A stretch of DNA of 54,179 nucleotides from Pseudomonadota bacterium (GCA_021781575.1 JAJXWP010000031.1:1-54179), one strand, 5' to 3'. Shown: positions 1-9,667, counted from the stretch's first letter. Notes: generated by a model not told the origin, from the letters alone. Program-made: numbers and translations.

Positions 1-160
1 GCGGCGCCAGAACTTCCGCCTTGCGGCTTCCGTCCTGCGTGCAGTTGCCTCTGACTCGCGGTTGCTACCAACTCGCCCCGCGAAGGACTTTCACCTCCAA
101 TCCAGTGCCCATGCCAGGCACACCCCCACTTGAAAGCTAAAGTTGACGGTATTGGTGCTA

Positions 161-190
161 GCCTTGGTTTTTGCCCCTTCCGGGCGGGCG
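161..190. repeat. Partial copy of an interspersed palindromic repeat (left end)
   Basis: About 30 bases, starting GCCTTGGTTTTTG and running into CCGGGCGGGC, nearly match the left flank of the complete element at 21939-22066. Only the left end is present here, directly next to the stop codon of the LysR gene. The first 195 bases of the window otherwise show no convincing gene. Confidence 0.45.
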
Positions 191-195
191 ACAAT

Positions 196-1053
196 TCAGT
201 CTTCCAGTTCCGAGGAGGCCACTTGGCGCAGGCCGCGAACCGCCGTGCGCAGGGTGTCGCCCTGCTCGTCGCCGGCGGGATAGACCATGTAGGCCGGGCG
301 CCGGAACTCGGGTGCTTGCGCCACCAGATGAACGCGGCCGGTCTGTAGATGCGGCCGCACGACACGCATGGGAAAATAGCCGAACCCGCCGTTCGCCAGG
401 ATGTGCTGCAGCCCCAACGCACCCAAGCCGACCGAGACCGCCGGGGTCGAGAGGTCGGGGAAGGTCTGGCTGTGAGCGACACGATATTCCGGCCCCCAGT
501 CGACGAACACATAGCCGTCGTCCCATTCTCCGAGTTTGCGCGGGGTCGTGGAAACCAGCACCAGCCGTTCCTCCAGCAGCTTCTCGGTGACCAGGCCGGG
601 TCGGCTCTGCGGCGAGTACATTACGCCGATGTCGATCAGACCTTCCGCGAGAAGGCGCATCAGGCCATCCGACAATCCGACTTCGACCTTCAGCGCCACA
701 TCGGGCATGGCGGCACGCATCCACGGCACCCAGCGCAACAGCATGCGGTCCCATAACGAGAACTGCCCACCCACCGTCAACACCGCGCGATAGCCGGGAG
801 GCAGGGCCAGTTCCTGCCGAGCCTGCTGCCAGACCCGCACCAGGGTCGCCGCATAGCGGCGGAAATGAACACCGGCCGTGGTCAGCTCCGTACCCGCCTT
901 GCTGCGAGCGAACAACGGTCGCCCGATCTCATCCTCGAGCGCCTTGATGCGCATGGATACGGTGGATTGCGTCACGTTCAGGCGTTCGGCCGCCTTGTTG
1001 AAATTGCCTGTCTCGGCAATTTCCAGGAAAGTCCGCGCAAGATCGATGTTCAT
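196..1053 (-). CDS. LysR-family transcriptional regulator
   Basis: 285-residue LysR-type regulator. The N-terminal winged helix-turn-helix spans roughly residues 3-60 (LARTFLEIAETGNFNKAAE, then LNVTQSTVS). An effector-binding domain of the periplasmic-binding fold fills the rest. I chose the ATG at 1053 because the HTH begins there as in other family members; an upstream in-frame ATG would add 52 residues of non-LysR sequence. It is divergent from the rubrerythrin gene across about 250 bp, so it may control that gene and itself. The ligand cannot be read from the sequence. Confidence 0.88.
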   Translation of the reverse strand: MNIDLARTFLEIAETGNFNKAAERLNVTQSTVSMRIKALEDEIGRPLFARSKAGTELTTAGVHFRRYAATLVRVWQQARQELALPPGYRAVLTVGGQFSLWDRMLLRWVPWMRAAMPDVALKVEVGLSDGLMRLLAEGLIDIGVMYSPQSRPGLVTEKLLEERLVLVSTTPRKLGEWDDGYVFVDWGPEYRVAHSQTFPDLSTPAVSVGLGALGLQHILANGGFGYFPMRVVRPHLQTGRVHLVAQAPEFRRPAYMVYPAGDEQGDTLRTAVRGLRQVASSELED

Positions 1054-1199
1054 CGGAAACTCGTTCGCCGGCTGCCTCGCCGGAAGATTGATCGGCAGCG
1101 CGTTTCTATACGAGTTGCCAGCCAACATCAATATTCTTGATGGAAAATGTGGCAACACCGTGGCGGCAGGGCCACACCCCTGCCGGGTGGCATAAATCG

Positions 1200-1217
1200 A
1201 TTTTATCAATTTAAAAT
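1200..1217. promoter_or_regulatory. AT-rich inverted repeat in the LysR/rubrerythrin intergenic region
   Basis: ATTTTA-N6-TAAAAT is a perfect 18-bp interrupted palindrome in an otherwise GC-rich region, 85 bp upstream of the rubrerythrin ATG. It contains the T-N11-A pattern typical of LysR-type operators, so it is a candidate binding site for the divergent regulator. Assignment to that protein is inference. Confidence 0.4.
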
Positions 1218-1301
1218 ACGAATTTTACTCGTTTCACTCAATCTATCGAGATCGCCTAACCTTCTCTCGTCTGGAACGCCACTAACTTGAAAGGACGAGA
1301 G

Positions 1302-1778
1302 ATGAACACCAAATCGCAGTCCGTCACCATCCGGAACCTCGAAGCCGCCTTCGCCGGCGAATCGATGGCAAACCGCAAGTACCTGTATTTCGCCAAACGC
1401 TGCCGCGAGCTCGGAGCCGACGCCGTCGCCGATGTCTTCGAAGCCACCGCCCAGCAGGAGACCATGCATGCCTTCGGCCATCTCGAACTGCTGTACCCGC
1501 CACAGGAGCTGACCGTGGAGAGCATGCTGCAGATGGCCATCGACGGCGAGACCTACGAGTACACCGAGATGTATCCGAAGTTCCGCCACTTGGCGGTCGA
1601 AGAAAGGCATGACGCCGCCGTCACCGAGATGGACGAACAGATCGCCGAGTCGGCCGAGCACGCCCGGCGCTTTCAGCGGGCCTTGGAAATCGCGGCGAAG
1701 CGTTTTGCCGCCTTGGCCAAGGTCGAGGAAAGACATGCCAACAACTATCGGCAAAGCCTGGCGCTTGCTCGCAAATGA
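1302..1778 (+). CDS. rbr: Rubrerythrin (diiron domain only)
   Basis: 158-residue rubrerythrin-type four-helix diiron protein that reduces hydrogen peroxide in the cytoplasm. Visible iron ligands include E20, E53-x-x-H56 (QQETMHAF) and E142-x-x-H145 (VEERH). The C-terminal rubredoxin domain of classical rubrerythrins is absent; a separate rubredoxin gene lies 82 bp downstream and probably replaces it as electron donor. The ATG at 1302 follows AAGGACGAGAG, a good ribosome site; an in-frame TTG 15 bp earlier lacks one. With rubredoxin, its reductase and OxyR, this forms a peroxide-detoxification set. Confidence 0.9.
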   Translation: MNTKSQSVTIRNLEAAFAGESMANRKYLYFAKRCRELGADAVADVFEATAQQETMHAFGHLELLYPPQELTVESMLQMAIDGETYEYTEMYPKFRHLAVEERHDAAVTEMDEQIAESAEHARRFQRALEIAAKRFAALAKVEERHANNYRQSLALARK

Positions 1779-1860
1779 CGCGGCTATTGCCGAAACGGGC
1801 CTTGGCCGCCGCCGCCAAGGCCGGCTGAATCACCGCAAGACGACAAAGGAGTAGTTTGAA

Positions 1861-2034
1861 ATGAGCCAGAAATACGTATGCGCCGTGTGCAACTTCGTCT
1901 ATGACCCCGCCGTTGGCCTGCCCGAGGAGGGCATCGCCCCCGGCACCGCTTTTGCCGATATTCCTGACGATTGGTGCTGCCCGGACTGTGGGGTGTCGAA
2001 AGCGGATTTCGAACCGCTGGTCGAAGCGGCGTAA
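1861..2034 (+). CDS. Rubredoxin
   Basis: 57-residue rubredoxin, a small Fe(SCys)4 electron carrier. Both cysteine pairs are present: C7-x2-C10 (YVCAVC) and C40-P-x-C43 (CPDCG), with the conserved acidic and aromatic pattern between them (YDP..G, DDW). It probably carries electrons from the reductase encoded 5 bp downstream to the rubrerythrin encoded upstream. Length is normal for the family. Confidence 0.95.
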   Translation: MSQKYVCAVCNFVYDPAVGLPEEGIAPGTAFADIPDDWCCPDCGVSKADFEPLVEAA

Positions 2035-2039
2035 GGGCC

Positions 2040-3215
2040 ATGGACGCGCATCGCGGCGGTGCCGGCGTGATCATCGTCGGCAGCGGGCTTGGGGGGTACA
2101 CCCTGGCCCGCGAACTGCGCAAGAAGGATCCTCAGCGGCCGCTCACTCTGATCACTGCCGATAGCGGCGAAATGTACAGCAAACCTATGCTGTCCAACGC
2201 CTTCGGCCTGAACAAGGCGGTCGAGGCGCTGGTGCAGAAAACGGCCGGGCAAGCCGCCGCCGAGCTGGGCATCACCGTATTGCCTCGCCGGAGGGTCACC
2301 ACCATCGACCGGGCCGGCAAGACCTTGATGACCACCGGCGATGAGGATCGACGGATCGCTTACGACCAGCTGGTCCTGGCGATTGGAGCCGAGCCCCGGG
2401 CCTACGCGGCGGCAGGATCCGATGCCGTGCCGGTGGCCAAGGTCAACGACCTCGACGGCTACCGCTCCTGGCGCCGGGATTTGGCCCCTGATGCGGCCGT
2501 CCTGTTGATCGGCGCCGGCCTGATCGGCTGCGAGTTCGCCAACGACCTGGCGGTCGGCGGCCATCGGGTGACCGTGGTCGAACCCGCCGGCTGGCCCCTC
2601 GGGCGCCTGCTCCCCGCAGCCCTCGGCCAGTTGTTGCGCCATGAGCTGGAACAGACCGGCATCATCGTCCATACCGGCCGGTCGGTGGCGCGAATGGCGC
2701 CCTCCGGCGCCGGCGGATTTACCGCTTGGCTCGATGACGGAACGGAGGTCGCTTTCGACCGCGCCTTGTCGGCGATCGGCCTCCTGCCGCGAACGGAGCT
2801 GGCCCAATCGGCCGGACTCACCGTGGCTCGCGGCATTGTCGTCGACCGCCTCTTGCGGACCAGCGACCCGGCCATCTTCGCCATCGGCGACTGTGCCGAA
2901 ACCGAGGCCGGCCTGCTGCCCTTCGTCCTGCCGCTAATGGCCCAGGCGCGTGCGCTGGCCGCGACATTGGCCGGCCAGGAAACCGCCTTATCGCTTCCAG
3001 CCTTGCCGGTCGTGGTCAAGACGCCTTGCCTGCCGTTGGCCGTGTGCCCACCGCCGCCTGGCCGTGACGGAGAGTGGATCATCGCTGGCCAAGGCCGCGA
3101 CCGGAAGGCATTGTTTCGGGGAAGCGACGGGCGCCCCCTCGGATTCGCCTTAAGCGGCACCGCCGTCGCCGAACGCCAGTCCCTGGCCAAGGAAATGCCG
3201 AGCCTGATGGAGTGA
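2040..3215 (+). CDS. FAD-dependent NAD(P)H:rubredoxin oxidoreductase
   Basis: 391-residue pyridine-nucleotide-disulfide-type flavoprotein. The N-terminal FAD Rossmann motif is VIIVGSGLGG (residues 10-19). A second dinucleotide motif, VLLIGAGLIGCEFANDL, binds NAD(P)H. A late GD motif (FAIGDCAE) contacts FAD. Organisation matches rubredoxin-NAD+ reductases. The ATG at 2040 starts 5 bp after the rubredoxin stop, so the genes are almost certainly co-transcribed. Longer upstream reading would overlap rubredoxin out of frame. Confidence 0.88.
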   Translation: MDAHRGGAGVIIVGSGLGGYTLARELRKKDPQRPLTLITADSGEMYSKPMLSNAFGLNKAVEALVQKTAGQAAAELGITVLPRRRVTTIDRAGKTLMTTGDEDRRIAYDQLVLAIGAEPRAYAAAGSDAVPVAKVNDLDGYRSWRRDLAPDAAVLLIGAGLIGCEFANDLAVGGHRVTVVEPAGWPLGRLLPAALGQLLRHELEQTGIIVHTGRSVARMAPSGAGGFTAWLDDGTEVAFDRALSAIGLLPRTELAQSAGLTVARGIVVDRLLRTSDPAIFAIGDCAETEAGLLPFVLPLMAQARALAATLAGQETALSLPALPVVVKTPCLPLAVCPPPPGRDGEWIIAGQGRDRKALFRGSDGRPLGFALSGTAVAERQSLAKEMPSLME

Positions 3216-3223
3216 GGGAGGGA

Positions 3224-4207
3224 ATGACCCCGCTGCCCACCCTTCGACAGCTGCGCTACTTGACCGCCTTGGCCGAGCTCGGCCATTTCGGCCGGGCGGC
3301 GGAGGCTTGCCTGGTCACCCAATCGACCTTGAGCGCCGGGCTGCAGGAGCTGGAAACCCTGCTGGGCGCGGCGCTGGTCGAGCGCACCACCCGCCACGTC
3401 ACGCTCACGCCGCTTGGCCATGCCGTGGTCGCCAGGGCGCGGCGGCTGCTGGCCGACGTCCAGGACCTGATCGACGAGGTCCGGGCCGCCGATGACCCTT
3501 TGACGGGTGAACTGCGGCTTGGCGTAATCCCGACAATCGCCCCCTATCTGCTGCCCCGGGCGTTGCCGCGCCTGAGGGCGGCATACCCGCGACTGCGCCT
3601 GATCCTGAAGGAAGACCTGTCCGACCGCTTGGCCGATGCCCTGAAGGCGGCCGACCTCGATGTCCTGCTGCTGGCCCTGCCATGGCCGCTGGAGGGGGCT
3701 GAAATCCTCGATCTGGGAGACGATCCGTTCCTGTTGGCGGTGCCGCCCGATCACCCGCTCGCCCATGGGGCGACAATCGCCTTGCCCGATCTGCCGAGCG
3801 ACGAGCTCCTGCTGCTGGGCGAGGGTCATTGTCTGCGCGAACACGCCCTGGCGGCATGCCGGCTGGTCGATCGTGCCGGCGACGGCCAAGGCCTGGTCGG
3901 CACCAGCCTGCATACCATCGTCCAGATGGTGGCCGGCGGCCTGGGTATCACCCTTTTGCCCAAGATGGCGGTTGACGCCGGCGCCCTGGCCAATGCCGGG
4001 CTGGTCGCAAAGCCGCTGGCCGATGCGGAAGCCAAGCGCCGCATCGGCCTGGCTTGGCGGCGCTCCTCTCCGCGCAAAGCCGAGATGCTGGCTCTGGGGG
4101 AGTTCTTCGCCAGGGCCCTCAGCGATTCAGGATATCCGCCACCTCCTGCAGCTGCTTGTCGAAGCGCAGCAGGAAGAAGCCCTGATAGGCAAGGTCCGAG
4201 GGAGTGA
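3224..4207 (+). CDS. oxyR: OxyR-type hydrogen-peroxide-sensing LysR regulator
   Basis: 327-residue LysR regulator. The HTH (LPTLRQLRYLTALAELGHFG, residues 4-23) is OxyR-like. Crucially, the redox segment LLLLGEGHCLREHALAAC carries both OxyR cysteines, C203 and C212, spaced as in E. coli C199/C208. It starts 8 bp after the rubredoxin reductase stop behind a GAGGGAGG ribosome site, so it is in the same operon as the enzymes it presumably controls. The 3' end overlaps the convergent DUF2333 gene by 89 bp; the last ~25 residues are low-complexity and may be an unconserved tail. Confidence 0.88.
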   Translation: MTPLPTLRQLRYLTALAELGHFGRAAEACLVTQSTLSAGLQELETLLGAALVERTTRHVTLTPLGHAVVARARRLLADVQDLIDEVRAADDPLTGELRLGVIPTIAPYLLPRALPRLRAAYPRLRLILKEDLSDRLADALKAADLDVLLLALPWPLEGAEILDLGDDPFLLAVPPDHPLAHGATIALPDLPSDELLLLGEGHCLREHALAACRLVDRAGDGQGLVGTSLHTIVQMVAGGLGITLLPKMAVDAGALANAGLVAKPLADAEAKRRIGLAWRRSSPRKAEMLALGEFFARALSDSGYPPPPAAACRSAAGRSPDRQGPRE

Positions 4208-5141
4208 AATAGGACCCGCGCGCGCCGTTGGCGACGAAGAACTTGTAGAACCCGGCGCCCGAGCGAAGCGAGGTCAGCATATTCTGCCAATGTTCCGTGG
4301 CGCCCTTGGCGGCGATCACCTCGTGGTAGTCATCGCCCAGGCCCTCGAGGATCACGTAATAGGCGTACATGCGCCCCTTGGTGGCAAAGAATACCTTGGT
4401 CGCCCGACCGTCAAAATATCCTCCGTTGCTCGACAGCACTTGCCGCTGGTTGTCGGTCAGGCGCTGTATTTCCGCAGCGGTGAAGTCGTCGGGCGACAGA
4501 ACGGTCAGTTCGATGGTGCTGGATTGGCTGCCCAGGTCCTTGCTGATCTTCACCAGGAAGTCGGACAGGCTGCTGGCGATCTTGTCGTATTTCGCCTGCC
4601 CGTGGGCCAGGCGCCGGTTGTATTCGTCCAGATTACGGATCCCTTCGCGATACTGCGACACGGCGCTCGGCAGGATGAAAGCCGTGGGATCGTAGTTGAG
4701 AAGCCCCTTGGCGGCGACCAGGTTGGGGTCGGCCTCACCCGACCCGCGCTCCCGCCCCAGGAAGTCGGTCATTTGGGTGGCCCATTGCGCCACCGCATAT
4801 TGGATCCCCTTCTGATAGGCGACCATGTTGGTGCTGTGGGCGATCGGGTAGAACCACGGTTTGTTGGGCGCCCAGTGGCGGATTTCCAGGTCCATCAGCG
4901 TTGCAGCCATGGCGACCGCCTGGCTTCCCCCGTCCACGACATGTTCTGGCGCGGGCTTCAAGTCGGGGTCGTCATCGATCCGATATTGGTGGAAGAAAAC
5001 GCCGAAGAACAGGAGCACGGCGACAACCAAGGCGCCGGCCACCGCCTTACCGGCCAGGCCGGCGGCGGCGAACCGGTCCAGAAGCGCGTCTTTGGTGTCG
5101 CCGAGTTTCGTCTTCATCGCGTTCAGCGGGGCCATCATCAT
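4119..5141 (-). CDS. DUF2333 family membrane-anchored protein
   Basis: 340-residue protein recognised as DUF2333. After a short cytoplasmic start there is one transmembrane helix near residues 33-50 (GALVVAVLLFFGVFF), then a large soluble domain, probably periplasmic. Function is not established. I chose the ATG at 5141, preceded by CCGGAG, over downstream ATGs (5138, 5135, 5117); a longer ORF extends upstream but is Pro/Arg-rich and does not look coding. The gene is divergent from pstS and convergent with oxyR. Confidence 0.8.
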   Translation of the reverse strand: MMMAPLNAMKTKLGDTKDALLDRFAAAGLAGKAVAGALVVAVLLFFGVFFHQYRIDDDPDLKPAPEHVVDGGSQAVAMAATLMDLEIRHWAPNKPWFYPIAHSTNMVAYQKGIQYAVAQWATQMTDFLGRERGSGEADPNLVAAKGLLNYDPTAFILPSAVSQYREGIRNLDEYNRRLAHGQAKYDKIASSLSDFLVKISKDLGSQSSTIELTVLSPDDFTAAEIQRLTDNQRQVLSSNGGYFDGRATKVFFATKGRMYAYYVILEGLGDDYHEVIAAKGATEHWQNMLTSLRSGAGFYKFFVANGARGSYFTPSDLAYQGFFLLRFDKQLQEVADILNR

Positions 5142-5334
5142 CGGGAACCACTCCGGAGCTTTCCGCCGAAAATACCACGGCAACGGGGGGAGCCAAAGCC
5201 CCGAGCCTGGCGCGCGGCCGCGCAGGGCCGCATCGGCGATGAAACTTCCGTGACATCGCCGCACTTGGGGGACCCAACCGCGCGAAGGAGTGTTTGCCTC
5301 AGGACCGTCATCGTCACCTTCGTCGGAGAGTCGG

Positions 5335-6396
5335 ATGAAAGCATGGTCCAGGGCCTTTGCCGGCGGCGTGGCCGTCGCGCTGGCCGTCGGCGCCCCCCTT
5401 GGCGGCGGCGCGGCGGCCGCGGAAATTACCGGCGCCGGCGCCACCTTCCCCTACCCCGTCTATGCGAAATGGGCCGACGCCTACAAGACCCTGACCGGAG
5501 TGGCGCTGAACTATCAGTCCATCGGCTCGGGTGGCGGCATCAAGCAGATCGAGGCCAAGACGGTGGACTTCGGCGCCTCCGACATGCCGCTCGAACCGGC
5601 GCAACTGGACAAGAACGGTCTCGTCCAGTGGCCGATGGTGATGGGCGGCGCGGTCCCCGTCGTCAACATCGCCGGCATCGGTCCCGGGCGGATGAGGCTG
5701 TCGGGACCGGTCCTGGCGGAAATCTACCTGGGCAAGATCACCAAATGGAACGACCCGGCGATCGCCGGCCTGAATCCCGGCCTGAAGCTGCCCGACCAGG
5801 CAATCGCCGTCATCCACCGCTCCGACGGCTCGGGCACGACCTTCCTGTTCACCAACTATCTGTCGCAGGTCAGCCCGGCGTGGCAGACCAAGGTCGGCTT
5901 CAACACCTCGGTACAATGGCCCGTCGGACTGGGAGGCAAGGGAAACGAAGGGGTGGCCAATTTCAGCGGCCGGACGCCGGGAGCAATCGGCTATGTGGAG
6001 TTCGCCTACGCCCTGCAGAACAAGCTGGCCTTCGTGCAGATGCGGAACCGCGAGGGGAACTTCGTCACCCCCAGCATGGCCAGCTTCGGCGCCGCGGCGG
6101 CCAATGCCGACTGGCGCCATGCCCGAGACTTCCATGTCGTCCTCACCAATCAGCCGGGAAAGGATAGTTGGCCCATCAGCGGCGCCAGCTTCATCCTGTT
6201 CCATCGGGTGCAGAACTCCCCGAATCAGGCGCAGGCGGTCTTGAAATTCTTCGACTGGGCTTACCATAACGGAGGACAGATGGCGCAGCAGCTCGACTAT
6301 GTGCCGATCCCGGACAAGGTCGCGTCTCTGGTTGAACAGACTTGGCAAAAGGATCTGACGACACCCGACGGGAAGCCTGTCTGGCCGGCCGAATGA
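5335..6396 (+). CDS. pstS: Phosphate ABC transporter, periplasmic phosphate-binding protein
   Basis: 353-residue PstS. A Sec signal peptide covers about residues 1-29. The mature protein begins with the family motif GAGATFPYPVYAKW and keeps the phosphate-binding segments IGSGGGIKQI and HRSDGSGTTF. It binds inorganic phosphate in the periplasm and delivers it to PstCA. The ATG follows CGGAGAGTCGG. First gene of a compact pstSCAB operon. I did not find a clear tandem Pho box in the 190-bp upstream region, only weak TGTCAT-like half sites. Confidence 0.95.
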   Translation: MKAWSRAFAGGVAVALAVGAPLGGGAAAAEITGAGATFPYPVYAKWADAYKTLTGVALNYQSIGSGGGIKQIEAKTVDFGASDMPLEPAQLDKNGLVQWPMVMGGAVPVVNIAGIGPGRMRLSGPVLAEIYLGKITKWNDPAIAGLNPGLKLPDQAIAVIHRSDGSGTTFLFTNYLSQVSPAWQTKVGFNTSVQWPVGLGGKGNEGVANFSGRTPGAIGYVEFAYALQNKLAFVQMRNREGNFVTPSMASFGAAAANADWRHARDFHVVLTNQPGKDSWPISGASFILFHRVQNSPNQAQAVLKFFDWAYHNGGQMAQQLDYVPIPDKVASLVEQTWQKDLTTPDGKPVWPAE

Positions 6397-7424
6397 GGGA
6401 GGGGGAGCGCCCGGACGATCGGAAACGAGCCGCTCTCCGAGGATCGATGGGCAGCACGAGGGCACCGGCCCGGGCCGAGCCGCGAACGTTGCGAGATGCG
6501 CAGAGGACCGCCTCGGAACGAGGCTTCCACAGCTTGGCCCTGGCCTCCGCAATCCTGGTGGTGGCAGCCCTGGCCGGGATCTTCGCCCTTCTGCTGATTG
6601 GAGGCCTTCCCGCCCTGCAGCGCTTCGGTTGGCGCTTTCTGACCGCCACCAGTTGGAATCCGGTGACGGGGGTCTTCGGCGCGCTGCCGCCCATCTACGG
6701 CACGCTGGTCACTTCGGCGATCGCCATGCTGATCGGCGTGCCGACGGCCTTTTCCATCGCCTTCTTCATCAATGAACTCTGTCCGCATCGCCTGCGTGGC
6801 CCGCTGACGGTGGGAATCGAGTTGCTGGCCGCGGTGCCGAGCATCATTTACGGCATGTGGGGCCTGTTCATCCTTGCCCCCTTCCTGGCCGCCCATGTGG
6901 AGCCCCCCCTGATCGACCTGTTGGGCCCGTTGCCACTGGTCGGCGCCTTGTTCCGCGGAGCACCGTTCGGCATCGGCATGCTGACTGCCGGCGTGATCCT
7001 CGGCATCATGATCCTGCCTTACATCGCCGCCGTCGCCCGCCAGGCGATCGGCGACGTGCCGCTCCTCCTGCGCGAGGCCGCCTTTGCCGTCGGCGCCACC
7101 CGCTGGGAGGTGTTCCGCCATGTGCTTGTGCCTTATGCCTCGCACGGCCTTCTGGGCGGGGTCATGCTGGGCCTGGGCCGGGCATTGGGGGAAACCATGG
7201 CGGTGACCTTCGTCATCGGCAACGCCCATCAAGTCGCCCGGTCCCTGCTGGCCCCGGGGACGACCATCTCGGCCACCCTGGCCAACGAATTCACCGAAGC
7301 GGTCGGCGACATCTATATGTCCAGCCTGCTCGCCCTTGGTCTCATCCTGTTCATCATCACCTTCGTCGTGCTCGCCGCGGCGCGCCTGCTGCTCGGGCGC
7401 ACCTCGCCGGATGCCGCCGCATGA
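6393..7424 (+). CDS. pstC: Phosphate ABC transporter permease PstC
   Basis: About 343 residues; inner-membrane permease with six predicted helices and the ABC coupling segment [20 protein letters not shown]. It pairs with PstA to form the phosphate channel. The ATG at 6393 overlaps the pstS stop (ATGA), suggesting translational coupling. A second in-frame ATG at 6447 is also possible, as the first ~45 residues are charged and poorly conserved. Confidence 0.92.
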   Translation: MREGERPDDRKRAALRGSMGSTRAPARAEPRTLRDAQRTASERGFHSLALASAILVVAALAGIFALLLIGGLPALQRFGWRFLTATSWNPVTGVFGALPPIYGTLVTSAIAMLIGVPTAFSIAFFINELCPHRLRGPLTVGIELLAAVPSIIYGMWGLFILAPFLAAHVEPPLIDLLGPLPLVGALFRGAPFGIGMLTAGVILGIMILPYIAAVARQAIGDVPLLLREAAFAVGATRWEVFRHVLVPYASHGLLGGVMLGLGRALGETMAVTFVIGNAHQVARSLLAPGTTISATLANEFTEAVGDIYMSSLLALGLILFIITFVVLAAARLLLGRTSPDAAA

Positions 7425-8269
7425 CGGCGGACCGCCCCCTGCTGTCCCGCCGCCGTGCCGCCGACGCGGTGATGACCGCCGTGGCCTGGGCAGCGACGCT
7501 GGCCACGCTGGCCGTGCTGGCCCTTGTCCTGTTCGTCGTGGTCCGCCGCGGCATCGGATCCCTCGGCTTGGCCATCTTCACCCAAACCACACCTCCTCCC
7601 GGCGGCAAAGGGGGCCTGCTCAACCCTATTCTGGGCAGCCTGGCGATGACCGGTACAGCGGTCGCCGCGGCCAGCCCGGTGGGCATCCTGGCCGGCACCT
7701 ATCTGGCGGAATATGGCCGGCATAAGCGCCTAGCCCAGGTCGTGCGATTCCTCAACGATACCTTGCTGTCGGCACCGTCCATCATCATCGGCCTGTTCGT
7801 CTACGGATTGGCCGTCCGGCCGGCCGGTCATTTTTCCGGTTGGGCGGGTGCCCTGGCCTTGGCCCTGATCGCCTTGCCGGTGGTGGTGCGGACCACCGAA
7901 GACGTCCTGAAGATGGTGCCCGCATCTTTGCGTGAGGCCGGCATCGCCTTGGGCGCGCCGCGCTGGCGGATGATCGTCAGCATCGCCTGGCGGGCGGCGG
8001 CCGGCGGAATCGCTACCGGGTTGCTGCTGGCGGTGGCGCGCATTTCCGGCGAGACGGCACCGCTGCTGTTCACCTCGCTCAACAACCAGTTCCTCACCTC
8101 CGGGCTTGACCAGCCGACCGCCAGCCTGCCGGTCGCCATCTTCCAGTTCGCCATGAGCCCCTATCCCGACTGGCAAGCCTTGGCATGGGCAGGCGCGTTG
8201 CTGATCAGCGCCGCCGTCCTGCTGCTCAACATCTCGGCGCGGCTGATCGCCGGGCGGGCGCCGATGTAA
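7421..8269 (+). CDS. pstA: Phosphate ABC transporter permease PstA
   Basis: 282-residue permease partner of PstC. Six hydrophobic helices are visible, with the coupling motif [20 protein letters not shown]. The start ATG overlaps the pstC stop (ATGA). Conserved segments [15 protein letters not shown] and [14 protein letters not shown] are typical of PstA. Confidence 0.95.
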   Translation: MTADRPLLSRRRAADAVMTAVAWAATLATLAVLALVLFVVVRRGIGSLGLAIFTQTTPPPGGKGGLLNPILGSLAMTGTAVAAASPVGILAGTYLAEYGRHKRLAQVVRFLNDTLLSAPSIIIGLFVYGLAVRPAGHFSGWAGALALALIALPVVVRTTEDVLKMVPASLREAGIALGAPRWRMIVSIAWRAAAGGIATGLLLAVARISGETAPLLFTSLNNQFLTSGLDQPTASLPVAIFQFAMSPYPDWQALAWAGALLISAAVLLLNISARLIAGRAPM

Positions 8270-8284
8270 CGGACAGGAGAGCCC

Positions 8285-9046
8285 TTGCCGCCCAATCTCC
8301 CGAAAATGACGGTGCATCACCTCAACTATTTCTACGGCCAGATGCAGGCGCTGAAGGATGTGTCGGTGGCATTTCAGGACCGCCGGGTGACCGCCCTGAT
8401 CGGCCCGTCCGGCTGCGGCAAGTCAACGCTGCTTCGCGCCCTCAACCGCATTTCCGACTCGCCCGGCCAGCGGGCAGAAGGCGAAATTCTGTTGGACGGC
8501 GAGAACATCCTGCGGTGGAAGGGCGACCTGACCGGCTTGCGGGCACGCGTCGGCATGGTGTTTCAGAAGCCGACGCCCTTTCCCATGTCGATCTTCGACA
8601 ATATCGCCTTTCCCATCAGCCTCTACCGGCGCCTGTCGCGGCTTCAGATGGAGGACGAGGTGGAGCAGGCCTTGCGGCGGGCCGCCTTGTGGGACGAGGT
8701 GAAAGACAAGCTGCGGCAAAGCGGCCTCAGCCTGTCGGGCGGCCAGCAACAGCGGCTTTGCATCGCCAGGGCCATCGCCATCAAGCCGGAGGTGCTGCTG
8801 CTCGACGAGCCGGCCTCCGCCCTTGATCCCATCTCGACGGCGCTGATCGATGAACTGGTCTGCGAACTGCGCCGCGACTACTGCCTGATCATGGTGACCC
8901 ACAACATGCAGCAGGCGGCCCGTATCGGCGACTATGTCGGCTTCATGTATCTGGGCGAGTTGATCGAGTTCGGCGAGACCGTGCAGTTATTCAGCAATCC
9001 CCGGGAAAAGCGCACTCAGGACTACATTACGGGCCGTTTCGGTTGA
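8285..9046 (+). CDS. pstB: Phosphate ABC transporter ATP-binding protein PstB
   Basis: 253-residue ATPase that powers phosphate import. Walker A is GPSGCGKST, the signature is LSGGQQQR, Walker B is [11 protein letters not shown] and the switch histidine lies in THNMQQA. The start is decided by the ribosome site: TTG at 8285 sits 6 nt after AGGAG, whereas the ATG at 8306 has no such site. The operon ends here; phoU and phoBR are not in the window, which is a departure from the common pstSCAB-phoU order. Confidence 0.95.
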   Translation: MPPNLPKMTVHHLNYFYGQMQALKDVSVAFQDRRVTALIGPSGCGKSTLLRALNRISDSPGQRAEGEILLDGENILRWKGDLTGLRARVGMVFQKPTPFPMSIFDNIAFPISLYRRLSRLQMEDEVEQALRRAALWDEVKDKLRQSGLSLSGGQQQRLCIARAIAIKPEVLLLDEPASALDPISTALIDELVCELRRDYCLIMVTHNMQQAARIGDYVGFMYLGELIEFGETVQLFSNPREKRTQDYITGRFG

Positions 9047-9097
9047 TCCCGTCGATGGAATCAGTCATTGAGGAAGGGTCGATTGGGGAACCGCGGC

Positions 9098-9643
9098 ATG
9101 CGCCAGACCACCATGCTCATTTTGCCCGGCCTCGGGGATTCGGGACTGTCGCATTGGCAGACCCTTTGGCAACTGTCGACTCCCGGAGCCTTGCGGGTCG
9201 AGCAGGAGGACTGGGAAAATCCAGTTCTGCCGGAATGGGTCGACCGCCTGCAGGACGCGGTGGTGTCGGCGCCGTCGCCGGTGGTGCTGGTCGCCCATAG
9301 CCTGGCTTGCGCCCTGGTCGCCCATTGGGCCCGCAGCGGCGCGACCGGTCGCATTACCGCCGCCATGCTGGTCGCGCCGGCCGACGTCGAAGACGAGTCC
9401 CGCACACCCCCGTCAACCTGGGGCTTCGCGCCGATCCCGCGCGACCCGTTGCCCTTCCCGACGCTGGTGGTGGCGAGCAGCGACGACAGCTACGTCCATA
9501 TCAGCCGCGCCCGCGAATTCGCCCAGTTTTGGCGGGCGCGCCTGGTGGAAATCGGCCGAGCCGGCCACATCAACGGCAACTCCGGCCTGGGGGGCTGGCC
9601 CGAAGGCCGCCGGCTGCTCGCCGAACTGGTGTCCAGCTGTTAG
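9098..9643 (+). CDS. RBBP9/YdeN-type alpha/beta serine hydrolase
   Basis: 181-residue small hydrolase of the Ser_hydrolase family (RBBP9/YdeN). The opening LILPGLGDSGLSHWQ, the nucleophile motif VAHSLAC, an acidic residue in VASSDDSYV and the catalytic histidine in GHINGNSG are all present. Substrate is unknown; no signal peptide, so cytosolic. The ATG at 9098 is preferred to a TTG 30 bp upstream. It follows pstB by about 50 bp and may be read from the pst promoter. Confidence 0.82.
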   Translation: MRQTTMLILPGLGDSGLSHWQTLWQLSTPGALRVEQEDWENPVLPEWVDRLQDAVVSAPSPVVLVAHSLACALVAHWARSGATGRITAAMLVAPADVEDESRTPPSTWGFAPIPRDPLPFPTLVVASSDDSYVHISRAREFAQFWRARLVEIGRAGHINGNSGLGGWPEGRRLLAELVSSC

Positions 9644-9649
9644 TGCGCT

Positions 9650-9667
9650 GAACCATTTGAATGGTTC
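9650..9667. terminator. Hairpin between hydrolase and N-ATPase operon
   Basis: GAACCATT-TG-AATGGTTC is a perfect 8-bp inverted repeat, starting 6 bp after the hydrolase stop codon. There is no clear T-run, so it is only a terminator-like hairpin separating the upstream transcript from the atp operon. Confidence 0.35.

Noticed and set aside
1-160. Insertion-sequence end at the window start
   Set aside because: The text near 90-125 vaguely recalls non-coding ends of IS elements, but no transposase or terminal repeat is visible.
5142-5334. Possible Pho box upstream of pstS
   Set aside because: Only scattered CGTCAT/GACAT half sites, not two direct 7-bp repeats with 4-bp spacing.
3660-6167. 835-codon open frame across oxyR, DUF2333 and pstS
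   Set aside because: It is an antisense or out-of-frame shadow with Arg/Pro-rich, non-conserved translation; the real genes are evident in other frames.
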